Positions 1 through 6,347 of a DNA stretch of 8,975 nt are shown here, in pieces. The notes under the pieces were generated by a model. The model did not search any database and was not told the DNA's origin. It saw only the letters and a list, made by a program, of their open reading frames with translations. Where the stretch lies: contig MUGD01000079.1 of assembly GCA_002900555.1 (NCBI GenBank), positions 1 to 8,975 on the forward strand. The letters are read 5' to 3'. Position 1 is the stretch's first letter. Every line of letters starts with the position of its first letter. Source of the stretch: Thermoplasmata archaeon M9B2D (lineage in GTDB: Archaea; Thermoplasmatota; E2; DHVEG-1). Position numbers and translations under genes: made by a program.

Positions 1-49
1 ATAAAGTAAGGAAATATCCTATTTTAAGAATAAATGAAGGTATGAAATA

Positions 50-640
50 ATGAAAGGCAAAATACTAATTGTCGCGATCGCAGCCCTCCTTCTTTTCTCA
101 GGGGTTGTTGCGGCTGCGGGAAATCAGGCCGGTACCTGTCAAAACCATGGTCAACGAAACCAGTATCAGTCAACGTCCACGGGAAATGGATGTATGTTGC
201 AGACGAAAACGCAGAACCAATACCAATCAACGCCTACTGGCGATGGCATGATGCAACGGTTGATGTACCAAATCCGGGACATGCTTGGAATCTGCAAAGG
301 CGGCGCGAATCTCTCGGAACTGACTGGCGTTATGACCTATGATGGAACAAACTTCTACATCGAATCTGTTGAACTCCATTTCGGTCCACTCTGGTATATT
401 ACCACAGCTACATCTGCAGTAGATTACGACGAGGATGGAGAACTTGAACTAGTGATAGACGAACTCTTTGGTCTGGTCAACACCACAGTCACCGTCGAAG
501 GACACTACCAAGCAGACGACTGGATGAGCGTCTTTACCATCAACGGTGAAGTCTACCGTGAACCTGGACAACCGATCTGGGCAGCACAACATCACTGGCG
601 ATGGCGATACATCTTTAGACACAATCAACCAGAACCATAA
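50..640 (+). CDS. Secreted protein of unknown function with N-terminal peptide repeat
   Basis: I do not recognise a named family for this 196-residue protein. Residues 1-23 form a signal peptide: a KGK n-region, a hydrophobic core and a VVAAA cleavage-like site, so export is expected. Residues 24-66 are Gln/Asn/Thr/Gly-rich and carry two copies of NQYQST-x-TG-(N/D)-G (37-47 and 56-66), a low-complexity linker or stalk. Residues 88-180 look like a compact globular beta domain: the spaced aromatics and glycines (TYDGTNFYIE, HFGPLWYI) precede D125-x-D127-x-D129-G130, a calcium-loop-like DxDxDG, and then VTVEGHY and FTINGEVY. The tail is His/Trp/Arg-rich. Cys30, Cys48 and Cys82 could pair or bind metal. 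The start is chosen because GAAGG at 36-40 lies 9 nt upstream and the earlier ATG at 42 runs into a stop after two codons. It is apparently monocistronic, with a strong T-tract after it. Expression is clear; function is unknown. Confidence 0.85.
   Translation: MKGKILIVAIAALLLFSGVVAAAGNQAGTCQNHGQRNQYQSTSTGNGCMLQTKTQNQYQSTPTGDGMMQRLMYQIRDMLGICKGGANLSELTGVMTYDGTNFYIESVELHFGPLWYITTATSAVDYDEDGELELVIDELFGLVNTTVTVEGHYQADDWMSVFTINGEVYREPGQPIWAAQHHWRWRYIFRHNQPEP
158..247 (+). repeat. Two copies of an 11-residue coding repeat
   Basis: Codons 37-47 (158-190) and 56-66 (215-247) both encode NQYQST-x-TG-(N/D)-G with a 57-bp period. The copies differ at many third positions (for example AACCAGTATCAG against AACCAATACCAA), while the peptide is nearly unchanged. 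This points to an old duplication kept at protein level rather than a recent tandem slip. Confidence 0.75.
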
Positions 641-650
641 ACCTCTTACC

Positions 651-687
651 TTTTTTTTTATTTTTTATCCTTCTTTTTTAAAAAAAA
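651..687. terminator. Oligo-T terminator, possibly bidirectional
   Basis: Eleven bases after the stop of the secreted-protein gene there are runs of nine (651-659), six (661-666) and six (674-679) T on the plus strand, the usual archaeal intrinsic termination signal. They are followed directly by eight A (680-687), which read as T8 on the minus strand and could also stop transcripts from the convergent membrane-protein gene that ends at 825. The rest of 641-824 shows no gene. Confidence 0.65.
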
Positions 688-824
688 TTATCTGGATGCA
701 TCCGCAGATTATTGATTTTAATGTAACGCGTTTATTCCAGACTTGTTTCTTATAGGTCAAAGAAACCATCAAAGATAAGATACTGTTATTTTGTTTTTAT
801 ATTCCTGCAGCTTCTGTTTTAACC

Positions 825-1325
825 TTATTCCATGCTCAAATACATGAGGATGCAAAGGGCAATAATCTCAAAGACGTAGACGATGAAATTCAACTCTGTG
901 AACCCTGGTGTGAGAAATGTTCTACTCAGATAGGGTGTGACTCGAATATAGTCAGTGGCTATGTCGTGCAGCGATAAAATTGAGAGGATCGCTCGGATGA
1001 AAAGGGCGATGATAAACACATTCATCCCGATAAGGAACCGTGATTTCGTTTTTCGATAGGAATCATAGTACATATAAAGAAGTCCGATAAGAAGCATGAT
1101 CTCTACAGCCAAACAGATGAGAGCGCCGGTATAGTACATTTCAGATCGTTCGATGCGCACCGTCGGAATTTGTATTGGTAGTTTGTTTAGTTCCGTAAGA
1201 ATTATTTGCAGACTAAACACTGAAATACCGTATCCAAGGATAATCCCTATGATGATTAATCCAATGATTGTGACGATGGCTTTTGTTTTTGGATTTAATT
1301 TTTTTCTAAAAGACGTGTCATTCAT
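825..1325 (-). CDS. Four-helix membrane protein paired with a winged-helix regulator
   Basis: This 166-residue integral membrane protein has no motif I can name. Hydrophobic segments at roughly residues 16-37, 64-86, 97-117 and 146-164 suggest four transmembrane helices. A basic N-terminus (RKKLNPKTK) and a basic stretch after helix 2 (YRKTKSR) suggest by the positive-inside rule that both lie in the cytoplasm. The region between helices 1 and 2 would be a short external loop of about 25 residues. Its ATG shares an ATGA overlap (1322-1325) with the stop of the upstream winged-helix gene, so the two are almost certainly co-transcribed and translationally coupled. By analogy with other regulator/membrane-protein pairs it could sense a signal or hold the regulator at the membrane; this is inference. 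It could equally be an uncharacterised stress membrane protein. Confidence 0.8.
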   Translation of the reverse strand: MNDTSFRKKLNPKTKAIVTIIGLIIIGIILGYGISVFSLQIILTELNKLPIQIPTVRIERSEMYYTGALICLAVEIMLLIGLLYMYYDSYRKTKSRFLIGMNVFIIALFIRAILSILSLHDIATDYIRVTPYLSRTFLTPGFTELNFIVYVFEIIALCILMYLSME

Positions 1326-1648
1326 TTCTCTTCACCATTCCAATTTTTCTTTTGTTTTTCATCTTTACATATCTTATCTACAATTTCCTTGAATAAATCC
1401 ATATTATCCTCAAGCAACTCAGAGGGGAAGTACATGGTGCCGTACTTATTTCCCATGGTTGTAATTAAACGGTTTTTTTCTAACGTCTCAAGATGATGTC
1501 TGGTTGTTTTATAGTCAAGATTTAAAAGAGTGGCAAGTTCGTTAGCATTCCGTGGTGTTGTAATCAGTTCTTGAAGTATGCGCGTCCTATTAAAGCCTCC
1601 TGCCGAACCAACAAGTATCCACCATAGGAGTCGCTTCGCTGCACGCAT
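1322..1648 (-). CDS. ArsR-like winged helix-turn-helix transcriptional regulator
   Basis: A 108-residue DNA-binding protein of the archaeal ArsR-like winged-helix type. The N-terminus carries the WWILVGSAGGFNRTRIL signature (residues 9-25). Residues 33-62 form the helix-turn-helix (NANELATLLNLDYKTTRHHLETLEKN then LI), with recognition helix around DYKTTRHHLETL, and residues 63-75 form the wing (TTMGNKYGTMYFP). The acidic/basic tail (residues 76-108) may form a dimerisation helix. There is no Cys metal-binding pair of the ArsR type, so metal sensing is unlikely. The start at 1648 keeps the family N-terminus; a GGTG just before it is only a weak ribosome site. It overlaps the next gene by 4 bp, and an imperfect palindrome sits at the predicted transcription start, consistent with autoregulation. 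The ligand and targets are not known. Confidence 0.87.
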   Translation of the reverse strand: MRAAKRLLWWILVGSAGGFNRTRILQELITTPRNANELATLLNLDYKTTRHHLETLEKNRLITTMGNKYGTMYFPSELLEDNMDLFKEIVDKICKDEKQKKNWNGEEK

Positions 1649-1655
1649 AGCACCA

Positions 1656-1676
1656 GTCCTATGACTGTATCAGGAC
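1656..1676. promoter_or_regulatory. Imperfect palindrome, candidate autoregulatory operator
   Basis: GTCCTATGAC and GTATCAGGAC flank a single T. The outer five bases (GTCCT/AGGAC) and inner two (AC/GT) of each arm are complementary, giving 7 of 10 matched positions in a 21-bp dyad. It lies 8-28 bp ahead of the regulator's start codon and about 25 bp from a TATA-like element at 1681-1697, so it should cover the transcription start. A bound winged-helix dimer there would block initiation. Confidence 0.4.
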
Positions 1677-1680
1677 ATTC

Positions 1681-1697
1681 AATTAAATAATTTATTA
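1681..1697 (-). promoter_or_regulatory. TATA-like promoter element of the regulator/membrane-protein operon
   Basis: Read on the minus strand, this AT-only stretch contains TAATAAATTATTTAAT, the most TATA-like segment ahead of the regulator gene. Its centre lies about 40 bp from the ATG, predicting a transcript start near 1664 and a leader of about 16 nt. The T-rich block just upstream on the same strand (CTCTTTTTCTGTTTT, about 1694-1708) could terminate the preceding secreted-protein gene. Confidence 0.4.
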
Positions 1698-1721
1698 AAA
1701 CAGAAAAAGAGGATAACGGAG

Positions 1722-2168
1722 TTAGAAATTTGGTATGTATGTACCCCATAGATGGGATATAGGTGCTGATTTACCTAGTAGGAATCGGCCAACAAATTGA
1801 TAATTATCGTTCTTCATTAGAATTCCAAAAATTAAAGTCTGACCACTCTGCGTACCTTTATATCCAAAAAAGACTTTACCAATGAAATATGCCGTGATTG
1901 TTCCTATTATCACGTTATCGGAATTTGTAAGGTCTCCTGATAGTGTGGTGTAGATACTCGAGGTGTAGACACCATGCATATATACATACACAGAATCAAT
2001 GACAAAATTATTTCCCCAATGTCCTTTTCCCATTCCTCCTGCAAAGGTCCCATCAGAAAAATGCAGGGGGGAGAACAGCAAAGACTGGTTCTGTGTTGGG
2101 AAAGCAAGGACCGTCGGCATTGAGAGGATAATGGCACATAGTCCCATAGTAACTAGTATTTTTTTCAT
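1722..2168 (-). CDS. Small secreted protein of unknown function
   Basis: A 148-residue exported protein that I cannot assign to a named family. Residues 1-22 are a signal peptide (MKKIL n-region, hydrophobic core, VLA before Phe23). The mature part is rich in Gly, Tyr, Phe, Ser and Thr and poor in charge: DGTFAGGMGKGHWGNN at about 39-54, a run of alternating hydrophobic/hydroxyl residues with VYVYMHGVYTSSIY, then TITAYFIGKVFFGYKG and a C-terminal FVGRFLLGK...WGTYIP. The alternating pattern suggests a beta-sheet-rich extracellular domain. The start is supported by AGAAGGAT about 8 nt upstream; an ATG just before it is followed at once by a stop in its own frame. It lies 73 bp upstream of the regulator operon on the same strand but is probably separately transcribed. 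It is cell-surface or released; function unknown. Confidence 0.78.
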   Translation of the reverse strand: MKKILVTMGLCAIILSMPTVLAFPTQNQSLLFSPLHFSDGTFAGGMGKGHWGNNFVIDSVYVYMHGVYTSSIYTTLSGDLTNSDNVIIGTITAYFIGKVFFGYKGTQSGQTLIFGILMKNDNYQFVGRFLLGKSAPISHLWGTYIPNF

Positions 2169-2280
2169 GGTTTCATATCCTTCTGATAATAAGAGATATG
2201 CTTGTTCTTTTTATGTTTTTACCCAAAAGATACCATAATTACGTTATTTCAAACCCGTGTAAAACACAGCGGAACACTTG

Positions 2281-2292
2281 TATCACTATAGA
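2281..2292 (+). promoter_or_regulatory. Phosphate-operon motif copy ahead of the PiT gene
   Basis: TATCACTATAGA here is identical over 12 bases to the copy at 6374-6385 ahead of pstS and matches 10 bases of the neighbouring copy at 6362-6371. It lies about 90 bp ahead of the predicted PiT transcript start, so it would act as an upstream site. Sharing between the two phosphate uptake operons suggests a common regulator. I saw no clear inverted partner here. Confidence 0.5.
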
Positions 2293-2340
2293 CGTATTTT
2301 TTGGTATCATCTGATTTTAGAATGTAATCACGTAAAAGTA

Positions 2341-2382
2341 ATTTATTTCGCAATACTTATGAATTTTTGGATTATATAGGAG
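2341..2382 (+). promoter_or_regulatory. Candidate PiT promoter and ribosome site
   Basis: A TATA-like ATTTATTT (2341-2348) would place the transcript start near 2371. AGGAG at 2378-2382 is a good Shine-Dalgarno match but lies only 2 nt before the ATG at 2385 and 14 nt before a GTG at 2397, so it does not fully decide the start. The rest of 2169-2340 holds the divergent secreted-gene promoter side and no gene. Confidence 0.35.
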
Positions 2383-2384
2383 AA

Positions 2385-3638
2385 ATGAGGCATCTTGTGG
2401 ATTTCACACTTGTAGCGGTATTAGGCGGAGTAGGGGGGCTTGGGTTGTATATGGCCTGGAATATTGGTGCCAACGATGTCTCCAACTCCATGGCTACTGC
2501 GGTTGGCGCACGAGCTATTACATTCAAACAAGCAGTCATCATCGCAGGTGTACTAACATTCTTAGGAGCGGTTCTGGTGGGATCCCATGTCACGGAGACG
2601 ATCAAAGGGAACATCGTTAATCCGTATATGGTTGGTGATTCACATGTGCTGATGCTTGGATTTATCGCTTCCCTTCTTGCTGCATCATTCTTTGTTACTC
2701 TCGCTACCTGGAAGGAAATGCCGATTTCAACAACCCATGCGATTATTGGTGCATTAGTGGGGTTTGGTCTGATAGCGGGGGGGCAAGCCTGCATTAACTG
2801 GGGGAAGCTTTTTGAAATCGGAGCAAGTTGGGTACTCTCACCAATTGCCGGTTGTATCCTTGCATTTCTTGTTTTCAAGGTAATCGTAAAGCTGATTTTT
2901 TCACGCAAAGACCCTGTCGAGTCAGCCAAAATAGTCGGACCAGCTATCATTGGTGTCACGGTCTGCCTTATCACCGTTTCCCTTTTCACCAACACCAATG
3001 TTGGAACAATAATTGGGATTACTAATCCGTATCTGATCAGTGGGGTTTCTCTGCTGACAGGGATTCTTTTTGCGTTTCTTTCTGCGATTTCCCTTCGCAG
3101 GATACAAGGACGGTCGTCGCAGGATTATGAAACCGTTGAGCTATTATTTAGAAAACTTCAGATTGGTACGTCCTGTTTTGTCGCGTTTTCTCATGGTGCA
3201 AATGATGTTGCTAATGCAATCGGACCAGTATCAGCTGTCTTGGCACTCTCCACAGGTAGTGATGGTTTTAGTGCGCTTCAAGTAGTCCCGTCATATCTTC
3301 TTGCATTAGGTGGTCTAGGGATTGCTCTTGGTGCAGTCACCTGGGGACATCGTGTCATGAAAACTGTCGGTGGCCGAATCACCAGCCTTACGAACACGCG
3401 TGGGTTTTCTGTTGACTTTGGGGCAGCAACAACGGTGCTTCTTGCATCAAACCTTGGGCTACCAATATCAACATCACATACGGTTGTTGGTGCCGTGATA
3501 GGTGTTGGACTTGCAAAAGGGTTAGCTGCAATTGACCTCCGTGTGATTAAAAAGATTATGTATTCGTGGATGCTTACAGTGCCTCTTGCTGCTGTTTTTT
3601 CGGCAATAATCTTTATACTACTTCGTATGATTCTATAA
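2385..3638 (+). CDS. pit: PiT family inorganic phosphate permease
   Basis: Ion-coupled inorganic phosphate symporter of the cytoplasmic membrane (PiT/PHO4 family, PF01384), normally the lower-affinity route for phosphate. From the ATG at 2385 it has 417 residues, the usual size. It shows the family's internal duplication: the signature GANDVSN at 28-34 recurs as GANDVAN at 271-277, and PISTTH at 113-118 recurs as PISTSH at 360-365, each followed by a Gly-rich helix (IIGALVG; VVGAVIG). About ten or more hydrophobic helices are visible, with a cytoplasmic loop between the halves near residues 235-255 (RRIQGRSSQDYE). A TTG at 2367 would add six residues but has no ribosome site; a GTG at 2397 is also possible. 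The DUF47 gene follows after 23 bp, the standard Pit plus accessory-protein operon. The coupling ion (proton or sodium) cannot be read from the sequence. Confidence 0.95.
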   Translation: MRHLVDFTLVAVLGGVGGLGLYMAWNIGANDVSNSMATAVGARAITFKQAVIIAGVLTFLGAVLVGSHVTETIKGNIVNPYMVGDSHVLMLGFIASLLAASFFVTLATWKEMPISTTHAIIGALVGFGLIAGGQACINWGKLFEIGASWVLSPIAGCILAFLVFKVIVKLIFSRKDPVESAKIVGPAIIGVTVCLITVSLFTNTNVGTIIGITNPYLISGVSLLTGILFAFLSAISLRRIQGRSSQDYETVELLFRKLQIGTSCFVAFSHGANDVANAIGPVSAVLALSTGSDGFSALQVVPSYLLALGGLGIALGAVTWGHRVMKTVGGRITSLTNTRGFSVDFGAATTVLLASNLGLPISTSHTVVGAVIGVGLAKGLAAIDLRVIKKIMYSWMLTVPLAAVFSAIIFILLRMIL

Positions 3639-3661
3639 TATATAATAGTAGACGTGATAGT

Positions 3662-4360
3662 ATGGATAAAACACTTGACCATTTCAGAGCACCAATTACA
3701 GATACGTTCCGTAGGAAATCCCCTTTTGACCAACTGGTTGAGCATATGGGGAAAGTACGGGAATGCATCGAGTTGTTGACAAATGGGTTGATACGATATT
3801 ACAAAGGCGATTATACGGGGTTTTCAGAGCTTGCTGACAGGATATCTGCATTTGAGCATGAGGCAGATATCATCAAAGGAAATATTCGAAACCATCTTCC
3901 AAATTCTCTACTCATGCCAGTGGATAAAGGGAAGTTTTTATGGGCGTTACGGGAGCAAGACGCGATTTTAGATCACGCAGAGAACCTCGTACAGATGCTT
4001 GATATGCGGCATACAAAAATCCCAAACGAGCTGCAAGAGATATTTATCGAACATATCAATTTAGTAGCAGAGACGGTGAAAACTATGGAGAATGCTGTGG
4101 AAAACATTAAAGATCTGGTCGAATCAGGGTTTATTAAAAAAGAACGGGAGGAGACGAAAGGATTTATCCATAAGGTCCATGAGGCCGAGTATAATGCGGA
4201 CCGGAAGAAATATGATATGACGAAAAAGATCTATCAGATGGAGAAGAAGCTCGAACCCATGGATGAATACCACTTGCTAAAGATAGCGGACTGGGTCGAT
4301 GACATCGCGGATCATGCAGAGAACGTTGCTGATTGGTTACGGTCTATGATCGCACGGTAA
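3662..4360 (+). CDS. DUF47/PhoU-like Pit accessory protein
   Basis: Cytoplasmic all-helical PhoU-like protein (DUF47, PF01865 type), usually encoded next to a PiT permease and thought to control its activity. From the ATG at 3662 it has 232 residues, a typical length. Acidic metal-binding-like helices characteristic of the family are visible: EHEAD at 65-69, EQDAILDHAE at 98-107, EAEYNADR in the third helical region, and a C-terminal DWVDDIADHAENVADW at 210-225. The start is placed at MDKTL because it lies 23 bp after the permease stop with GTGAT (3654-3658) as a modest ribosome site; the same frame stays open back to 3566 inside the permease gene, but that extension is not PhoU-like. It is co-transcribed with pit. 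A direct regulatory contact is known for the family only in outline and is inferred here. Confidence 0.92.
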   Translation: MDKTLDHFRAPITDTFRRKSPFDQLVEHMGKVRECIELLTNGLIRYYKGDYTGFSELADRISAFEHEADIIKGNIRNHLPNSLLMPVDKGKFLWALREQDAILDHAENLVQMLDMRHTKIPNELQEIFIEHINLVAETVKTMENAVENIKDLVESGFIKKEREETKGFIHKVHEAEYNADRKKYDMTKKIYQMEKKLEPMDEYHLLKIADWVDDIADHAENVADWLRSMIAR

Positions 4361-4383
4361 CATACTGTTTCTAATCGATTCTA

Positions 4384-4389
4384 TTTTTT
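4384..4389 (+). terminator. Short T-run after the pit operon
   Basis: Six T, 23 bp after the DUF47 stop, in a local CTATTTTTTACC context. It is a weak archaeal-type termination signal. No stem-loop was recognised. The next gene on this strand has its own promoter-like element, which supports an operon boundary here. Confidence 0.35.
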
Positions 4390-4476
4390 ACCTCCGATAG
4401 ATACCGACCTGGAAAAAGAGTCAAGAGAAGAAGGTTCAAAACACTCCATTGTTTGGTATCTGTTCATCAGCAAATG

Positions 4477-4486
4477 CTTTAAAAGG
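4477..4486 (+). promoter_or_regulatory. TATA box of the metallophosphoesterase gene
   Basis: GCTTTAAAAG is close to the archaeal TATA consensus and is centred about 29 bp ahead of the ATG at 4510. The predicted transcript would begin only a few bases before the start codon, so translation is likely leaderless; the purine-rich GGGAGAGA at about 4485-4492 is too far from the ATG to be a normal ribosome site. Confidence 0.5.
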
Positions 4487-4509
4487 GAGAGATATTCGAA
4501 AAGACACAT

Positions 4510-5286
4510 ATGAGAATCGCACATATCTCAGACATTCATGCAAATAACGGGAGTGATTTCAACAACAAAACATTTGAAAAAGCAGTGAAATTGGTAAACA
4601 GGTTTGAGGCAGACCTTGTGTTCATCTCCGGAGATCTCACCAGCTACGGGCTTCTACATGAATATAAGCTTGCTGAAGAGAAACTTGCGCAAATCGAAGG
4701 AAAAAAGGCAATCGTCCCTGGGAATCACGATGAGAAGAACCTTGGATATAAACTATTCCCTGAGTTTTTTGGCAATACGGATTTCGTTCGATACTATGGG
4801 AATTGTACGATTGTTGGTCTTGCCACAAGCGAACCTGATAAGGATGATGGTCGCCTTGGACGGGGGAGACATCGGTTGATAATCCGAGGTATTCAGAGAA
4901 AAAAGAACCTTACATGCATTGGTTTTCATCATCATCTCGTCCCCATTCCTAACTCAGGTCGGGAGCATAACATCATCGATGATGCAGGGGAGACATTAGA
5001 TATCATTTTACGCAACAACGTCCCATTGGTTCTGATGGGTCATCGTCATGTTCCCTATGCCGTGAAGATTCATAACACACTATTGGTGAGCGCAGGGACG
5101 TTTTCGTGCAATCGGACGCGGGCGCATTTTGGCAATACGTTTAACATCATTGATATCAAAAACAAACAGATTGTCGTAACCGTCGTTGATATCGAAAAGC
5201 AAAAACAGCAGAAAATGGTGAAATTTAACCCTGACGACGGCTGTTATATTAACAGATACTACAATATAGAAAAAAGAATCGACTAA
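4510..5286 (+). CDS. Calcineurin-like metallophosphoesterase
   Basis: A 258-residue cytoplasmic enzyme of the calcineurin-like metallophosphoesterase superfamily (PF00149), closest in layout to the CpdA/Icc-like phosphodiesterases. All metal-ligand blocks are in order: D8-x-H10 in SDIHA, G41-D42 in SGDLTS, G71-N72-H73-D74, the His block HHHL at 140-143, and G177-H178-R179-H180. A two-metal hydrolysis of a phosphomonoester or diester is expected; the substrate cannot be read. No signal peptide is visible. Its place between the PiT operon and the AbrB-PhoU regulator suggests a role in phosphate recovery or in removing a phosphate-related nucleotide signal; this is inference. It ends convergently with the phoU gene, and the last 4 bp are shared. 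It could also be a housekeeping phosphatase that is here by chance. Confidence 0.9.
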   Translation: MRIAHISDIHANNGSDFNNKTFEKAVKLVNRFEADLVFISGDLTSYGLLHEYKLAEEKLAQIEGKKAIVPGNHDEKNLGYKLFPEFFGNTDFVRYYGNCTIVGLATSEPDKDDGRLGRGRHRLIIRGIQRKKNLTCIGFHHHLVPIPNSGREHNIIDDAGETLDIILRNNVPLVLMGHRHVPYAVKIHNTLLVSAGTFSCNRTRAHFGNTFNIIDIKNKQIVVTVVDIEKQKQQKMVKFNPDDGCYINRYYNIEKRID

Positions 5287-6293
5287 CTTTGTTCTGTGCC
5301 GACCAGGTAGTTAATTACGGTTTCTGAGATATCCTGGGAGTACTCTCCAGTCCTTCGAATACTCTCAACGACATATCCAACCGATACAGCGATGATTCCC
5401 TTCTGTTGCAGTACATGGGTATTGATTTCCTCGCAAACCGACTCCAATGTAAGTACTGATTCGATGGTTTCATTTGATGCATGGATGTCTTTTTGAAAAA
5501 ATGAGCGAATGCTTTTATTGAAAATATCTAAGGAAAGATTTCCCGCAATGATAGTTCGTTGGATTGTTCTTTTATCAAGGTTATGATCGATGAGGTTTGG
5601 GATGTTTTCAGCGATCCGAACAATATGGTCCCCAATTCGTTCAATGATCCTGCTGATAAGAAAACAGGTGGATGCCATTTCTATGGTTATGTTCATTTTC
5701 CCGGCAAGGCTTGCGTTTTGTAAAAGAATATTGTATTGGCGGGCGACAAACCAATGCAGTCGGTCAACGTCATTGTCCCGTGAGATCACGTCAGCAGCTA
5801 AAATCTTGTCTTTCTCTGCCATCGCGCGTAGGACATCTTCATGCATACGTTTGACCATCACATACATTCGTTTGATGGTTTGATCAAATGGCATCTCAGT
5901 TGGGTTGAGAAGATCCTTTAGCACTACCGATTTTTCTGTTTCTTCGATGACCTCTGGCCCGATGGCAAGTTGAGTAAACGAACGTATGATGTTTTGAACG
6001 GCGATGGGCAGTCTTGTTGGTGAGGTTATTTTTATGGATGTGTACCCAGCGATATATGCTCCGATGAGCTGCTGGAGGAGGTAGGTTGGTTTTAGGATTC
6101 GACTGACGTTGAATTCTTTTATTTTCTGGAGATGCTCTTGCGTCATTTTTGGTGTGAGGAGTAACGTACCGTCGGATTGGATGTGTATTGCGAGTGGGTC
6201 ATTTTTTTTGATGTGAAAAGAAGTAATCCAATTTTTTGGTAACGTGATGATATAGGAGGAACCTCCTGTGAGCTGTACTCGTCGTATTTCCAT
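5283..6293 (-). CDS. phoU: AbrB-PhoU phosphate uptake regulator
   Basis: A 336-residue archaeal PhoU with a DNA-binding domain attached. Residues 1-48 form a SpoVT/AbrB swapped-hairpin domain (RRVQLTGGSSYIITLPKNW, then a GTLLLTP strand). A linker domain spans about 50-130. Two PhoU three-helix repeats follow: the first about 135-232 with the acidic signature E218-R-I-G-D-H223 and IAEN at 228, the second about 238-330 with RRTGEYSQDISE (313-324). In bacteria PhoU links the Pst transporter to control of the phosphate regulon; here the AbrB domain suggests one protein both senses and binds DNA. The start at 6293 has GGTG 7 nt upstream. It is divergent from pstS, with inverted TATCACTATAG-type motifs between them, so it may regulate both itself and the transporter. 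The regulatory link is inferred from layout. Confidence 0.94.
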   Translation of the reverse strand: MEIRRVQLTGGSSYIITLPKNWITSFHIKKNDPLAIHIQSDGTLLLTPKMTQEHLQKIKEFNVSRILKPTYLLQQLIGAYIAGYTSIKITSPTRLPIAVQNIIRSFTQLAIGPEVIEETEKSVVLKDLLNPTEMPFDQTIKRMYVMVKRMHEDVLRAMAEKDKILAADVISRDNDVDRLHWFVARQYNILLQNASLAGKMNITIEMASTCFLISRIIERIGDHIVRIAENIPNLIDHNLDKRTIQRTIIAGNLSLDIFNKSIRSFFQKDIHASNETIESVLTLESVCEEINTHVLQQKGIIAVSVGYVVESIRRTGEYSQDISETVINYLVGTEQS

Positions 6294-6332
6294 GGATCTG
6301 CACCGGTTTTTAGGAAAACATCTGTGTTCTTA

Positions 6333-6346
6333 AGATTTTCTATAGA
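6333..6346 (-). promoter_or_regulatory. Candidate phoU promoter
   Basis: On the minus strand this segment reads CTATAGAAAATCTTA-like, a TATA-type element. It would place the transcript start near 6317 and leave a leader of about 24 nt that includes the GGTG ribosome site. It directly abuts the inverted motif at 6348-6358, so a protein bound there would overlap TBP/TFB binding. The neighbouring AATATAG stretch is an alternative box. Confidence 0.3.
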
Positions 6347-6347
6347 A

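Noticed and set aside
2257..2267. GTGTaaaACAC palindrome in the pit/secreted-gene gap
   Set aside because: The arms are only 4 bp, do not extend, and no second copy is seen; chance is likely.
2367..2384. TTG start six codons ahead of the PiT ATG
   Set aside because: No ribosome site precedes it, and AGGAG at 2378-2382 lies downstream of it, so it serves the ATG at 2385 or the GTG at 2397.
2372..2998. Long minus-strand frame opposite pit
   Set aside because: Its composition is that of an antisense shadow of the GAND/PIST-bearing permease; no ribosome site or recognisable domain.
3566..3661. Upstream in-frame extension of the DUF47 gene inside pit
   Set aside because: The extension overlaps the permease gene in another frame and does not look like PhoU; the ATG at 3662 fits operon spacing and family length.
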